A stretch of DNA of 38,499 nucleotides from the NCBI GenBank assembly GCA_003167495.1, contig PMSX01000193.1, forward strand, positions 1 to 38,499. The letters run 5' to 3'. Made by a program: the position numbers and the translations under genes. This DNA is from Bryobacterales bacterium. Lineage in GTDB: Bacteria > Acidobacteriota > Terriglobia > Bryobacterales > Bryobacteraceae. This document shows positions 8,824-17,585 of this stretch, piece by piece; within the stretch, counting starts at the first letter, position 1, and each line of letters begins with the position of its first letter. A model generated the notes under the pieces. The model was not told where the DNA came from. It worked only from the letters and a program-made list of their open reading frames with translations, and made no database searches.

Positions 8824-9336
8824 CTAGTCCCGTTTTCCTTGAACATCGATGCGGCGAAGGACGGTGATCGGGATAGAACCGTCCGGGCGGGCGGGAACTT
8901 TCCAGCTGAGAGTGTCGCCCTTCAGTTCATAGGCGCGCACTTGAGTGGTTTCGTCATTGTTCGGAAAGGTTGCGCGATCAATCTTCATGGTGACTTTACT
9001 GGATGCAGAGTCGATGCTATACGTGCCGAACGAGCAGCTGGCGCTTAGGGACGCATCTTTGTACTCCTCGAGTGTGCCCTTGGCCCGGTCATTGCTGGCG
9101 AACTTCACGCGCACATCCCGGAAGACTTCAACCGTGAAGTAGCCGTCGGCAGTAAAGATAGCCAAGCCGTGCGGCTGAGTTCCATAATCGGGTACGCGGG
9201 TCCCGTCTGGGAGGATCTTGTCCGCAGCGATGAGCTTCCATGTGCCGACAAACGGGTTCGCGGCCGGCGCTTGGGCATGCACGAAGGAAATAGCGAATAC
9301 CAGGGGAGCAGCGAGCGAAAGGGTGCGAGCGATCAT
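8824..9336 (-). CDS. Secreted lipocalin-like domain protein
   Basis: About 170 residues from ATG 9336. A clear signal peptide (MIARTLSLAAPLVFAISFVHAQA) is followed by a lipocalin-like domain beginning NPFVGTWKLIAAD and containing GLAIFTADGYFTVEVFRD and a late YELKGDTLSWKV strand. The GTWKL opening and DGY(F/M) strand are typical of the lipocalin-like family found in many soil bacteria. The role is unknown, probably binding of a small hydrophobic compound in the periplasm. An in-frame upstream ATG (9369) adds 11 residues that would spoil the signal peptide. It lies just downstream of the lysR gene on the same strand. Confidence 0.75.
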   Translation of the reverse strand: MIARTLSLAAPLVFAISFVHAQAPAANPFVGTWKLIAADKILPDGTRVPDYGTQPHGLAIFTADGYFTVEVFRDVRVKFASNDRAKGTLEEYKDASLSASCSFGTYSIDSASSKVTMKIDRATFPNNDETTQVRAYELKGDTLSWKVPARPDGSIPITVLRRIDVQGKRD

Positions 9337-9404
9337 AATTGCACCGTACCATCTGCATGAACGCTGCACAATTTGATTGTTCTTACCGAAGGATTAAGTG
9401 GCGC

Positions 9405-10307
9405 TTATGCTTTCCGCAATCCGTGGGAGCGTTGCGGGTGCGTGAGTTCAGCCAGAGCGCCTCGTGTGGCCGCGCCGAGCAAAGAATGGAAAGCGTCAAG
9501 AGCAGAGTTAGCGGCGTTCGGGCCACGGTGCAGTGCCACTGGAAGAGTGGGAAGGGTAGGCAGGCGATGCAGCGACCTGTTCGCCACTAGATGAGCCGGC
9601 AGTTGCATGGCGGTGCGTGCGGTAATGCCCAGCCCTCCTTGAAGCGCGGCCCATAGGCCGTCCAAGCTTGGGCTGGTGGCCGCGATGCGATGCGGGATAC
9701 CGGCGGTTTCGAGTTGCTGCACCGCGGCCTTGCGGAAGGCGCATTGAGGGCCAAGCACAGCAAGTGGGAGAGAACCATTCTGTATGCGAAAAGCTCGGCT
9801 CGCAATCCAGAGCACAGGCAGTTCGCCCAGCAGCAGAGCGTCCTTCCGATCCGCGAATCCAATTGTCAGCGCGAGATCAAGCTGACTCTTGTCAAGGGCC
9901 TCGATGAGAACGCCGTTACCCTCAATACGCAGCTCTATTTGAGTTCGTGGATAAATGGCTGCGAACTGCCGCAAAGCATCAGGCAGCAGCGCCGCGAAAT
10001 CCTGCGGAGCACCAATGCGAACGGTGCCGGCTAACGTCGCACCCTGCATCGTTTGCAGCAGCTCATCGTTCAGGGCAAGCATGCGCCGAGCGTATCCGAG
10101 GGCGGTCTGTCCGGCTTCTGTCAGCTTCAGAACCCGGCCGTGCTTGCGAAAGAGCGGTGCTTCTAGTTCCTCTTGCAGGCGCTTCATCTGCAGACTGATC
10201 GCGGCTGGTGTCCGCCCCAGACGATCCGCTGCCCGCGCGAAGCCGCCTACATCATGGGCTGTGATGAGGGTACGTAGAATGTCCAGATCGAGGTTACGCA
10301 GAAGCAT
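9405..10307 (-). CDS. LysR family transcriptional regulator
   Basis: A 300-residue regulator from ATG 10307. The N-terminal winged helix-turn-helix (DLDILRTLITAHDVGGFARAADRLGRTP...ISLQMKRLQEEL, residues 5-64) is followed by a type-2 periplasmic-binding-like effector domain beginning TVRIGAPQDFAALLPDALRQF. The same frame stays open further upstream, but that extension is low-complexity and antisense to a sensor-kinase remnant, so it is not part of the protein. The downstream lipocalin-like gene lies 68 nt away on the same strand and is a possible target. Confidence 0.9.
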   Translation of the reverse strand: MLLRNLDLDILRTLITAHDVGGFARAADRLGRTPAAISLQMKRLQEELEAPLFRKHGRVLKLTEAGQTALGYARRMLALNDELLQTMQGATLAGTVRIGAPQDFAALLPDALRQFAAIYPRTQIELRIEGNGVLIEALDKSQLDLALTIGFADRKDALLLGELPVLWIASRAFRIQNGSLPLAVLGPQCAFRKAAVQQLETAGIPHRIAATSPSLDGLWAALQGGLGITARTAMQLPAHLVANRSLHRLPTLPTLPVALHRGPNAANSALDAFHSLLGAATRGALAELTHPQRSHGLRKA

Positions 10308-10351
10308 CCCTGACTTGAGGGTACACGAGCTCAGGACGTCTGGGATAGTAA

Positions 10352-11050
10352 CAGAGCCCACGACGCAGTCCTGACAAACGCGGCTCCGGGGGTATCCGGA
10401 TTCAGCAGGATGCAGCGGAAAGCCTGCAACCGGGCGATCTCGTCGATGCCATCGGCTTTCCGGAGGTGGGGCTTTACACGCCCATTTTGAATGATGCCTT
10501 GATACGACGGCATGGGAGAACCGAGCAGCCTGCTCCGCTGACGTCCACGGCTGGCGAGGCACGCACTGGACGCTATGATGCCGCCTCATTACGATCACGG
10601 CGATTTTGGAAGGAGATGAGTCCAAGCGCGATAACCCTGGTCTCCTTGTGAAGTCCGGCGAGGAACACTTCGTCGCGACATTCCCGGATCAATCCAGCAC
10701 ACGCGGACTCGAATGGAAGCAAGCAAGCGTGCTGCGGCTGAAGGGTATTTGTGCAGTCGAAGTGGACGAAAGCAAGCGCCCCGTTTCGTTTCGGCTCCTG
10801 CTGCGCTCAGCTCAAGACGTCGAGATCGTTGAAAGGGCGCCTTGGTGGACACTTCAGCACGCCTTGATTCTGCTATCGGCATTTTCGATCGCGAGTGTTC
10901 TGGGCCTCGGGTGGGTACTGTCGCTCCGCCGCAGAGTGCGGCGGCAGACAGATCGCCTTGAACTCAGGATGGCGTCGGAATTAGCCATCAAGGAAAAGCT
11001 CGAGTCTGTGCTGCGAGCTATAAACGACGTGGTTTGGGATTGGGACATTG
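10352..11050 (+). pseudogene. Remnant of a membrane sensor histidine kinase (truncated at both ends, frameshifted)
   Basis: Two adjacent frames together encode one stretch of a Solibacter-type sensor kinase. In the frame of 10376-10590 one reads GGIRIQQDAAESLQPGDLVDAIGF..YTPILNDA..GRYDAASL, a ligand-binding beta domain. Its continuation lies in the neighbouring frame from about 10588 (ITITAILEGDESKRDN), so an indel lies near 10586-10592. The second part reaches a helix (HALILLSAFSIASVLGLGWVL), a juxtamembrane RRRVRRQTDRLE segment and the start of a PAS domain (AINDVVWDWD). It then stops matching near 11050, where P-type ATPase sequence begins in another frame. PAS, kinase and ATP-binding domains are absent, as is the N-terminus. 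Confidence 0.7.
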
Positions 11051-11977
11051 CCCGGAAGCGCGGCATATCTGCAGAGCATCGGAGTCACGGGGACGGAATC
11101 TCTGCTGAGCGCTGCCGGGGCTGCGGGGGCAACCGCGGTTCTAGTCGCGGAAGGGGTAACGCTGGCCGGGGCCATTCTGCTGCGTGACCGCCTCCGCACC
11201 AGCGCGGTAGAGGCGCTGAACAAACTGTGCGATTTTGGGCTTACCGATCAGCGGCTCCTTACCGGCGACAACCGCCGTGCCGCGGAAGTAATTGCGCGCG
11301 AGGCGGGCATCACCGAGGTTCAAGCAGAGCTCCTGCCGGCCCAAAAAGTTGATGCCGTCAAGGCTGTTATCGCGTCAGGCCGCCACCCGGTAATGATTGG
11401 CGAAGGTTTGAACGATGCCGCCGCACTGGCAAGCGCAGACGTAGGCATTGCTGTATCCGGCGCGAGCGACATCGCAGCTGAAGCGGCCGATGTTGTCTAC
11501 CTTCCCAAATCTCTCGAAAGCCTCCCGTTGTTCCTCCTGGTGAGCCGCAAGGCAGTCCGAACGGCATGGCAGAACATCATTCTATTCGCAGGCGTGCTGA
11601 ACGCGTGCGCGGTACTTTTGGCCGCTACCGGAAAACTCGGCCCGGTGGGCGCGGCCGTGACTCACCAGCTTTCTTCGTTCTTTGTCATGCTGAACTCGCC
11701 GCGGCTGCTGCGGGTACCCGGGCGCGGCAAGCCGGCTTGGTGGAAGGAACGTGCTCGCGCAATTGTACCGGCACAATTCACCCTCGGGCAGTTGAGCCAG
11801 CGTGTGAATGCGTTCGCGGAACATTTGGAATTCGATGGACTGGCCAATTCCTTTCTGCGAAGTTGGCCCAGGTTGCGGCGGCCGCTACTGTTTTCCGCGG
11901 CTGCTCTGTATCTTTTGAGCGGCATTTACACGCTGAATCCAGACGAAATCGGTATTGTCGAGCGCTTCGGACGCTAG
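11048..11977 (+). pseudogene. C-terminal part of a P-type ATPase, formerly fused to an SPFH domain
   Basis: The frame encodes the end of a P1B-like cation-transporting ATPase: part of the nucleotide/phosphorylation domains with TGDN (residues 72-75) and the hinge GEGLNDAAALASADVGIAV (from 118), then the last two transmembrane helices (LGPVGAAVTHQLSSFFVMLNS). The DKTGT phosphorylation site, metal-binding domain and first six helices are missing. Its 5' side abuts the kinase remnant near 11050. After the ATPase the frame continues with a helix and the opening of an SPFH domain (LYLLSGIYTLNPDEIGIVERFGR). It stops at TAG 11975-11977, and the SPFH domain resumes in the same frame. The usual GDGxND is GEGLND here. 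Confidence 0.75.
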
Positions 11978-11980
11978 ATC

Positions 11981-12850
11981 GTGCCCTATGGAGGCCCCGG
12001 CCTGCACTACAAAACTCCATGGCCGGTTGACCACCTTACCCGGCTGCAAAGCAAGCGCCTTCGGACGATAGAGATCGGGTTCCGCTCTAATCCTAAATCG
12101 TCAGCTTCCTCCGAACCCAGCGCCTATGAGTGGAACGAACAGCATCGGACAGGGCGTTATACGAGCGTTCCGGAAGAAGCGTCGATGCTGACGGGCGATC
12201 AGAACATGATTGAACTGACGGCAACCGTCCTCTATCGAGTAGATCGGCCCGATAGCTATCTGTTCCGCCAACTTGACCCGGATGCAACCGTACGTTCCGC
12301 TTCCGAATCGGTCCTGGAAAACATTGTGACCGCCATATCGCTCGACGAAGTGGTTACTCTCAATCGCAGAGCCATTGAGGCTCGCGCGAAAGTGGAACTC
12401 CAAACGCGCTTGGACCGTTACGACTCGGGCATTCGTGTATTGGCAGTGAGGCTCGAAGACGTGCATCCGTCCCGGGAAGTTGTGGATGCCTTCCGGCAGG
12501 TCTCGGACGCTTTTGAAGAGAAAAGCCGGCTCATCAACGAGGCTGAGGGATACCGCAATGAGCAGATCGCGGTTTCGAGAGGCAATGCCAAAGCTTTGCT
12601 CGAAAGCGCGGAAGCCTTTCGAATCGGACGTCAAACACGCGCTGAAGGAGATGCCAGCCGCTTCCAATTGGCGGAAGCTGCTTTTGACTCGGCACCCGCG
12701 GCCACGGCAAACCGGCTTTACCTGGAAACGCTCGAAGAGGTGTTGCCGGGTAAGAGAAAACTCATTTTGGACAAGAGTCGAGGCAAGCGTCATTTGCTGC
12801 TGCTCGAAGATGGAGTTGAGCTTCCGCCCAATCTCGGGTCCGCACAGTAA
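11981..12850 (+). CDS. HflK-like SPFH/band 7 protein (rest of a split ATPase-SPFH fusion)
   Basis: 289 residues from GTG 11981, directly after an in-frame TAG. It carries the SPFH core (PYGGPGLHYKTPWPVD.. LTGDQNMIELTATVLYRVDRPDSYLFR.. SASESVLENIVTAISLDEVVTLNR) and a coiled-coil, Ala/Glu-rich C-terminal half (RLINEAEGYRNEQIAVSRGNA). The membrane anchor and first beta strand lie before the stop in the preceding frame, so alone this protein lacks its anchor. HflK-type proteins form ring-shaped membrane scaffolds that restrain FtsH proteolysis. Re-initiation at GTG is possible, but a broken gene is as likely. Confidence 0.7.
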   Translation: MPYGGPGLHYKTPWPVDHLTRLQSKRLRTIEIGFRSNPKSSASSEPSAYEWNEQHRTGRYTSVPEEASMLTGDQNMIELTATVLYRVDRPDSYLFRQLDPDATVRSASESVLENIVTAISLDEVVTLNRRAIEARAKVELQTRLDRYDSGIRVLAVRLEDVHPSREVVDAFRQVSDAFEEKSRLINEAEGYRNEQIAVSRGNAKALLESAEAFRIGRQTRAEGDASRFQLAEAAFDSAPAATANRLYLETLEEVLPGKRKLILDKSRGKRHLLLLEDGVELPPNLGSAQ

Positions 12851-12861
12851 GGAATCGGAAC

Positions 12862-13743
12862 ATGAGCACCAAACAAATCAAAATTGCAATGATCGCGCTA
12901 GCCGTGCTGGCTGTCTACTTATCCTTCTATACCGTGCGTGAGACGGAATTCGTGCTCGTCACACAGTTCGGCAGTCCGGTGTGGACGGTGACCGGGGCGG
13001 GACTGCATTTCAAATGGCCCTTCCAGTCTGCCTTGCGCTTTGACAGGCGCCTGCGCATTTACAATCCGCGGCCATCTGAGTTTCTGACGCGCGATAAGAA
13101 GAACCTAGTGATTGAAAACCACGTGGCGTGGCGCATAGCCGATCCGAATCGCTTTGTGCAAAGCGTCGGGGATGCCGCCGCTGCCGAGATGCGGCTGCAT
13201 GACATTATTTGGTCGGGTCTGTCCGCGGCCATTGGCACGCAAAACCTCGATTCTCTCGTCGCGCCTTTTGCCGAACAATTGCAAACCCCTTCGATGCTTA
13301 CCTCGCTGACGGACTCGGCGGATCGAGCGGCGCTCGGGCAATACGGGATTCGGATAGTGGACGTGCGCATCAAGCGCCTGAACTTTCCCGGGCAGAACAA
13401 GGAAAGTGTATTCGCGCGAATGCGTGCCGAACGCGAACGAATCGCCATGCAATACCGGGCGGAAGGCGAGGAACAGGCGCTGGCCATTCGAGCCGATGCC
13501 GATAAGCAAAAAGAGGAGATCTTGTCTGCCGCTTACAAGGACGCCGAGCGTATCCGCGGCGAAGGCGATGCGGAAGCTACGCGTATAAACGGCGCGGCTT
13601 ATTCGAAGAACCCCCGGTTCTACAAGCTGCTAAGAACGCTGGAATCCTACAAAAAAACGCTGGACGACAAAACTACCGTGGTTCTCAGCTCCGATTCCGA
13701 ACTGTTGAAGGTTCTCACCCATGGTGAGGCGGCGGTCAAATGA
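12862..13743 (+). CDS. hflC: HflC-like SPFH/band 7 protein
   Basis: A 293-residue membrane-anchored prohibitin-like protein. One N-terminal helix (residues 5-24, IKIAMIALAVLAVYLSFYTV) is followed by the SPFH domain (VRETEFVLVTQFGSPVWTV.. GLHFKWPF, KNLVIENHVAWRIADP) and a charged coiled coil rich in Glu/Ala (ADADKQKEEILSAAYKDAERIRGEGDAEATRI). It pairs with HflK to form the HflKC complex around FtsH in the inner membrane. It follows the preceding SPFH gene by 11 nt, and its 3' end overlaps the next SPFH gene. Confidence 0.88.
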   Translation: MSTKQIKIAMIALAVLAVYLSFYTVRETEFVLVTQFGSPVWTVTGAGLHFKWPFQSALRFDRRLRIYNPRPSEFLTRDKKNLVIENHVAWRIADPNRFVQSVGDAAAAEMRLHDIIWSGLSAAIGTQNLDSLVAPFAEQLQTPSMLTSLTDSADRAALGQYGIRIVDVRIKRLNFPGQNKESVFARMRAERERIAMQYRAEGEEQALAIRADADKQKEEILSAAYKDAERIRGEGDAEATRINGAAYSKNPRFYKLLRTLESYKKTLDDKTTVVLSSDSELLKVLTHGEAAVK

Positions 13744-14713
13744 GCAGTGTCCTTTTTACGCCCCTGAACAGGCGCCCGCTGAACAGGCGGTCGAGAAGCG
13801 GCACCGCTCCCCCAAGCGACCGTACTTGTTCTGGCTGGTGGGGTTTTGGCTCGTTTCGGGGATTTACCTTGTGCAACCCGACCAACAAGCGGTAGTGACC
13901 ACTTTGGGGGCTGTGACCGCATCCCACGTTTCGCCCGGCCTGCATTATGCCCTTCCTTGGCCCATCGATCGTGTCTACAAGCTCAAGGTTCATCAACTGC
14001 GCCGGGCCGTGATTGGGGGCGATGTCGCCGATGCCGTGCTTGGACGGTTGCAGCCCGCCTTGTCCCAATTCCTTACGGGCGACCAGAATCTCATCAACGT
14101 TCGGGTTGTCGTTCAATACTCGGTCGCTCAGCCCAAAAACTTTCTGTTCAGTACCGAAGATGTGGATCGCGAAGTCACGACAACCGTAGAATCCAAACTG
14201 GCGCACCGTCTTGCTCATACCAGTGTCGATGACGTTCTAACCACCCAGAAAGTCTCCATTCAGAACGATGTGCTGGAACGCGCTCAACAAGCTCTCGAAA
14301 GGTATGACGCCGGAGTGGCCATTTCGAGCGTGAATATTGAAAACGTCGCTCCTCCGGCTGAAGCCGCCGCCGCTTTCCGCGACGTGTCTGGGGCGCGAGC
14401 GGATGCGCTGCGAATCGTAAACGAAGCGCAAGGCTATGCCAACGACCTGCTGCCGCGCGCCCGAGGCGAAGCGGACCAGTTCGCTGCGTCGGCTCAGGGA
14501 TACAAGGACGGCAAGATCAACCGCGCTGCCGGCGACGCCGCACGTTTCGAAGCAGTCGCGGCAGAGTACGCTAAAGCTCCTGGCGTAACCAGCACGCGCG
14601 CTTATGTCGAAGCCATGGAGCAAATTCTCCCGCGCATCAAGAAGCTCATCGTGAATTCCGACCAAGATATCGACCTTACGGTTATCGGGCGCGATGGAAA
14701 TCGACCTAAGTAA
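13721..14713 (+). CDS. hflK: HflK-like SPFH/band 7 protein
   Basis: A 330-residue HflK-like scaffold. A basic cytoplasmic N-terminus (about 33 residues) is followed by one transmembrane helix (YLFWLVGFWLVSGIYLV), the SPFH domain (PGLHYALPWPIDRVYKLKV, FLTGDQNLINVRVVVQYSVAQP) and a long coiled coil (ARADALRIVNEAQGYANDLL). The start at 13721 overlaps hflC by 23 nt. An ATG at 13740 has the more usual ATGA overlap with the hflC stop, but it lies in another frame and does not reach the SPFH domain. The exact N-terminus is therefore unsure, or a small indel lies in the first 60 nt. It is the third SPFH gene in the cluster. Confidence 0.85.
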   Translation: MVRRRSNEQCPFYAPEQAPAEQAVEKRHRSPKRPYLFWLVGFWLVSGIYLVQPDQQAVVTTLGAVTASHVSPGLHYALPWPIDRVYKLKVHQLRRAVIGGDVADAVLGRLQPALSQFLTGDQNLINVRVVVQYSVAQPKNFLFSTEDVDREVTTTVESKLAHRLAHTSVDDVLTTQKVSIQNDVLERAQQALERYDAGVAISSVNIENVAPPAEAAAAFRDVSGARADALRIVNEAQGYANDLLPRARGEADQFAASAQGYKDGKINRAAGDAARFEAVAAEYAKAPGVTSTRAYVEAMEQILPRIKKLIVNSDQDIDLTVIGRDGNRPK

Positions 14714-14732
14714 GCGCGCCAATTAAGCGAGG

Positions 14733-16112
14733 TCAATTCGTCGCCGGTCTGGGGCGTGCACCGATGGGCGTCGCCGGGTCCACTGGGCGCGCTTTTGATT
14801 CAGCGTAGGCATGCTGCACGGGTTCGGGAAAACCGGCCAGCAGCTTTGCAATGCGCTCCTGTATCTGGGCGACAATCTCCGGGTGACTCGGAGCAACGTC
14901 ATAGCTCTCTTCCGGGTCGAGCGCGAGATTGTAGAGTTCGGGCCGGGGAAGAACAAAGTTGTGGCGTCCGCCGGCCGGCGCGGCGCTGTAGGTGCTCGAG
15001 TTGTGACGCGCTACATGCAGCTTCCAATTATTCCAACGGGCGCATTGCAAATCCCAATTGTCGAAGTAAAGCAGTGCTTCGCGCTCAATCGACTTGCGTG
15101 TGCCAGTCAGCACCGGCCAGATATCGATACCATCAAGGGGCTTGGCGGGCAAAGTTCCACCAATGAGCCGCGTGACGGTTGGGAAGACATCAAGCAGGGA
15201 TGCAACCGCGTCCGTTACCCGCCCGGCTGGAATCCTGCCTGGCCAACGGGCGATGAACGGTTCGCGTACACCACCTTCATAGGTCGTCGTCTTGCGTCCG
15301 CGTAATTTGCCGGGGCTACCTTGGTACCAAGGCCCGTTGTCGCTACTGAACATTACCAGCGTGTCGCGTTCCAAGCCGTGACGCTTCAACTCTTGCAACA
15401 CTTCGCCTACGCTCCAGTCCAACTCCTCGACCACGTCGCCATAAAGGCCTTGGGCGGACTTACCCCGGAAGCGGTCGGACGCCGCTAGCGGAATGTGGGG
15501 AAAGGTATGCGGTAAGTAGAGGAAAAACGGCGCACCCGCCGACTCGCGAATGAACTGAACCGCATGCTCGGTGTAGCGCTGCGTCAGCGTCTCGAGAGCG
15601 GCGGTCTCTTCCACCACTTGGGTTCCCTCCAGCAAAGGCCGGGGATGCATGTCGTTGCTGTATGGGATTCCAAAGTAATGATCGAAGCCACGGTTCGTCG
15701 GAAGATACGCATCTGGACACCCCAGGTGCCATTTTCCGAAGCAAGCAGTCTTATAGCCCTGGCCTTTGGCGACATTCGCGAGTGTAGTTTCGTCGAGATT
15801 AAGGCCGTCTTCATCTTGCGGAAAGAACACGCGGGGCACACCCACGCGAGTCGGGTAGCGGCCTGTTAAAAGAGCCGCCCGCGATGGCGAGCAAACAGGG
15901 TCCGCAGAATCCAGGTTTGTGAAGCGGACGCCTTCCGCCGCCAAGCGATCGATGTTCGGAGTGCGGATCGACGAACCGTAACAGCCGAGGTCTCCGTAAC
16001 CCAAATCGTCGCAAAGAATGAAAACAATGTTGGGTTTCTTTGGCGGAACCGAAGATACCGGAATGACTGCGGCGGCTGCCGCTGAAGCCAGGAATGTGCG
16101 TCGCGTCAACAT
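14733..16112 (-). CDS. Tat-exported sulfatase, formylglycine-dependent
   Basis: 459 residues from ATG 16112. A twin-arginine signal (LTRRTFLASAAAAAVIPV) is followed by a type I sulfatase domain. It shows metal ligands in NIVFILCDDLG (Asp35-Asp36), the modification site CSPSRAALLTGR (Cys74, converted to formylglycine), GKWHLG, and DNGPWYQGSPGKLRGRKTTTYEGGVREP in the second metal site. It hydrolyses sulfate esters, probably of polysaccharides, in the periplasm. An upstream in-frame start at 16139 only adds residues before the Tat motif. It is divergent from a second sulfatase 77 nt away. Confidence 0.92.
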   Translation of the reverse strand: MLTRRTFLASAAAAAVIPVSSVPPKKPNIVFILCDDLGYGDLGCYGSSIRTPNIDRLAAEGVRFTNLDSADPVCSPSRAALLTGRYPTRVGVPRVFFPQDEDGLNLDETTLANVAKGQGYKTACFGKWHLGCPDAYLPTNRGFDHYFGIPYSNDMHPRPLLEGTQVVEETAALETLTQRYTEHAVQFIRESAGAPFFLYLPHTFPHIPLAASDRFRGKSAQGLYGDVVEELDWSVGEVLQELKRHGLERDTLVMFSSDNGPWYQGSPGKLRGRKTTTYEGGVREPFIARWPGRIPAGRVTDAVASLLDVFPTVTRLIGGTLPAKPLDGIDIWPVLTGTRKSIEREALLYFDNWDLQCARWNNWKLHVARHNSSTYSAAPAGGRHNFVLPRPELYNLALDPEESYDVAPSHPEIVAQIQERIAKLLAGFPEPVQHAYAESKARPVDPATPIGARPRPATN

Positions 16113-16189
16113 AATTCGCCGAATCAGCCAGCATAGCAAAGCTGTTCTATACTTTGTCGATAGATTTTATTAGGTTAAAATGTCAATTT

Positions 16190-17551
16190 ATGGTTTCACG
16201 CCGTGATTTCCTGGCCGCTTCGACCGCAGCGGCGCTGCAGGGTGCACTTCCCGCTGGCCGGACGCAGCCGAATTTCATTATTTTTTTGACGGACGATCAG
16301 GGCTGTCACGATCTTGGATGCCTTGGTTCGCATGACCTGAAGACGCCAAATATCGACGGCTTGGCAAGTACCGGAGCGCGCTTCACCAACTGGTATGCGG
16401 CCGCTCCCGTCTGCGCTCCTTCGCGTGCCGCTCTGATGACAGGCCGCTATCCAATCCGCGCGGGCGTGCCCAATAACGGGCCGGCGCTGCCTGAGAGCGA
16501 AAAGACGATTGCCAACTGTTTGCAAGAGAGTGGCTACGCGACCGGGATCATTGGGAAATGGCATCTCGGATCGACGGCCGCTACCGTGCCGAATGCGCGC
16601 GGATTCGACCGCTTCTTCGGTTTCCATTCGGGCTGTATCGACTACTACTCACACCGCTACTACTGGGGCGAGCCGAAGACCGTGAACTACCATGATTTGT
16701 GGTCAAACCGAACGGAGGCATTCGAAGACGGCCAATACACGACCGAGTTGTTCGCCCGTGAAGCGGTGCAGTTCATTCGGGAGAATCACGCGCGCCCCTT
16801 CTTCCTTTATGTTCCCTTCAACGGCGTACATTATCCGATGCATGCTCCGAAGCGGTACGTAGATCGCTTTGGAGATCTGCCGTTTGAGAGGCGGATCTAC
16901 GCGGCAATGCTGGCGGCGGTAGACGATGCCGTGGGCGAAGTTTTGCAAACTCTAAAGGAGTACAACCTGACTGAGCGAACTTTTACCATCTTCACGGCCG
17001 ATAACGGCGCCACGCGCGAGAAACGCGCGGGATTAAATCAGCAGATCCCGGACGCCGGCCACAATGGCATATTGCGCGGCTATAAGTTCAGCGCCTTCGA
17101 CGGCGGTATGCATCCGCCGATGGTCATGAACTGGCCGGGCGTGATTCCAGGTGGTCAAGTCATTGACGAAGTGGGTTGCCATATCGATCTGCTTCCAACA
17201 TTCTGCAAAGCCGCTGGGGCTCGAGTGCCAACCGACCGAATCGTTGATGGACACGACTCGCTGCCGATGGCGACGTCGCAGGCAAAGTCGCCGCACGATG
17301 CCATCTATTGGGCATCCAACAACCAGCTCGCAGTGCGGAAGGGCAAATGGAAACTGGTGAAAGACGGCATCGTGTATGACGGAACTCCGGAAGGATCGAA
17401 GCCGCTGATTGGAGACGATGCGCTCTTTCTCTCAAATCTGGAAGATGATCCTGGTGAGTCGCGCAATCTGAGGCATCAGTTTCCAGCAGTAGCTGACGAG
17501 TTGGAGACGCAGGCAGAAAAATGGTTGGCGGATGTTTCGGGAAATCGCTAA
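16190..17551 (+). CDS. Tat-exported sulfatase, formylglycine-dependent
   Basis: 453 residues from ATG 16190. The N-terminus VSRRDFLAASTAAALQG is a twin-arginine signal. The sulfatase core shows FIIFLTDDQG (Asp35-Asp36), CAPSRAALMTGR (Cys75, the formylglycine site), GKWHLGS and TADNGATREKRAG. A late DGGMHPPMVMNWPG segment is typical of the family. It is followed by a prolyl isomerase and a formylglycine-generating enzyme on the same strand with short gaps, so enzyme, folding helper and activator are probably one operon. The substrate is unknown. Confidence 0.92.
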   Translation: MVSRRDFLAASTAAALQGALPAGRTQPNFIIFLTDDQGCHDLGCLGSHDLKTPNIDGLASTGARFTNWYAAAPVCAPSRAALMTGRYPIRAGVPNNGPALPESEKTIANCLQESGYATGIIGKWHLGSTAATVPNARGFDRFFGFHSGCIDYYSHRYYWGEPKTVNYHDLWSNRTEAFEDGQYTTELFAREAVQFIRENHARPFFLYVPFNGVHYPMHAPKRYVDRFGDLPFERRIYAAMLAAVDDAVGEVLQTLKEYNLTERTFTIFTADNGATREKRAGLNQQIPDAGHNGILRGYKFSAFDGGMHPPMVMNWPGVIPGGQVIDEVGCHIDLLPTFCKAAGARVPTDRIVDGHDSLPMATSQAKSPHDAIYWASNNQLAVRKGKWKLVKDGIVYDGTPEGSKPLIGDDALFLSNLEDDPGESRNLRHQFPAVADELETQAEKWLADVSGNR

Positions 17552-17585
17552 TATGACGGGTGGAGGGTTTGGTTGCCGTTAGCAC

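Noticed and set aside
10308..10625. Upstream in-frame extension of the LysR gene
   Set aside because: LysR proteins start with the HTH domain at once; the extension is low-complexity and antisense to the kinase remnant.
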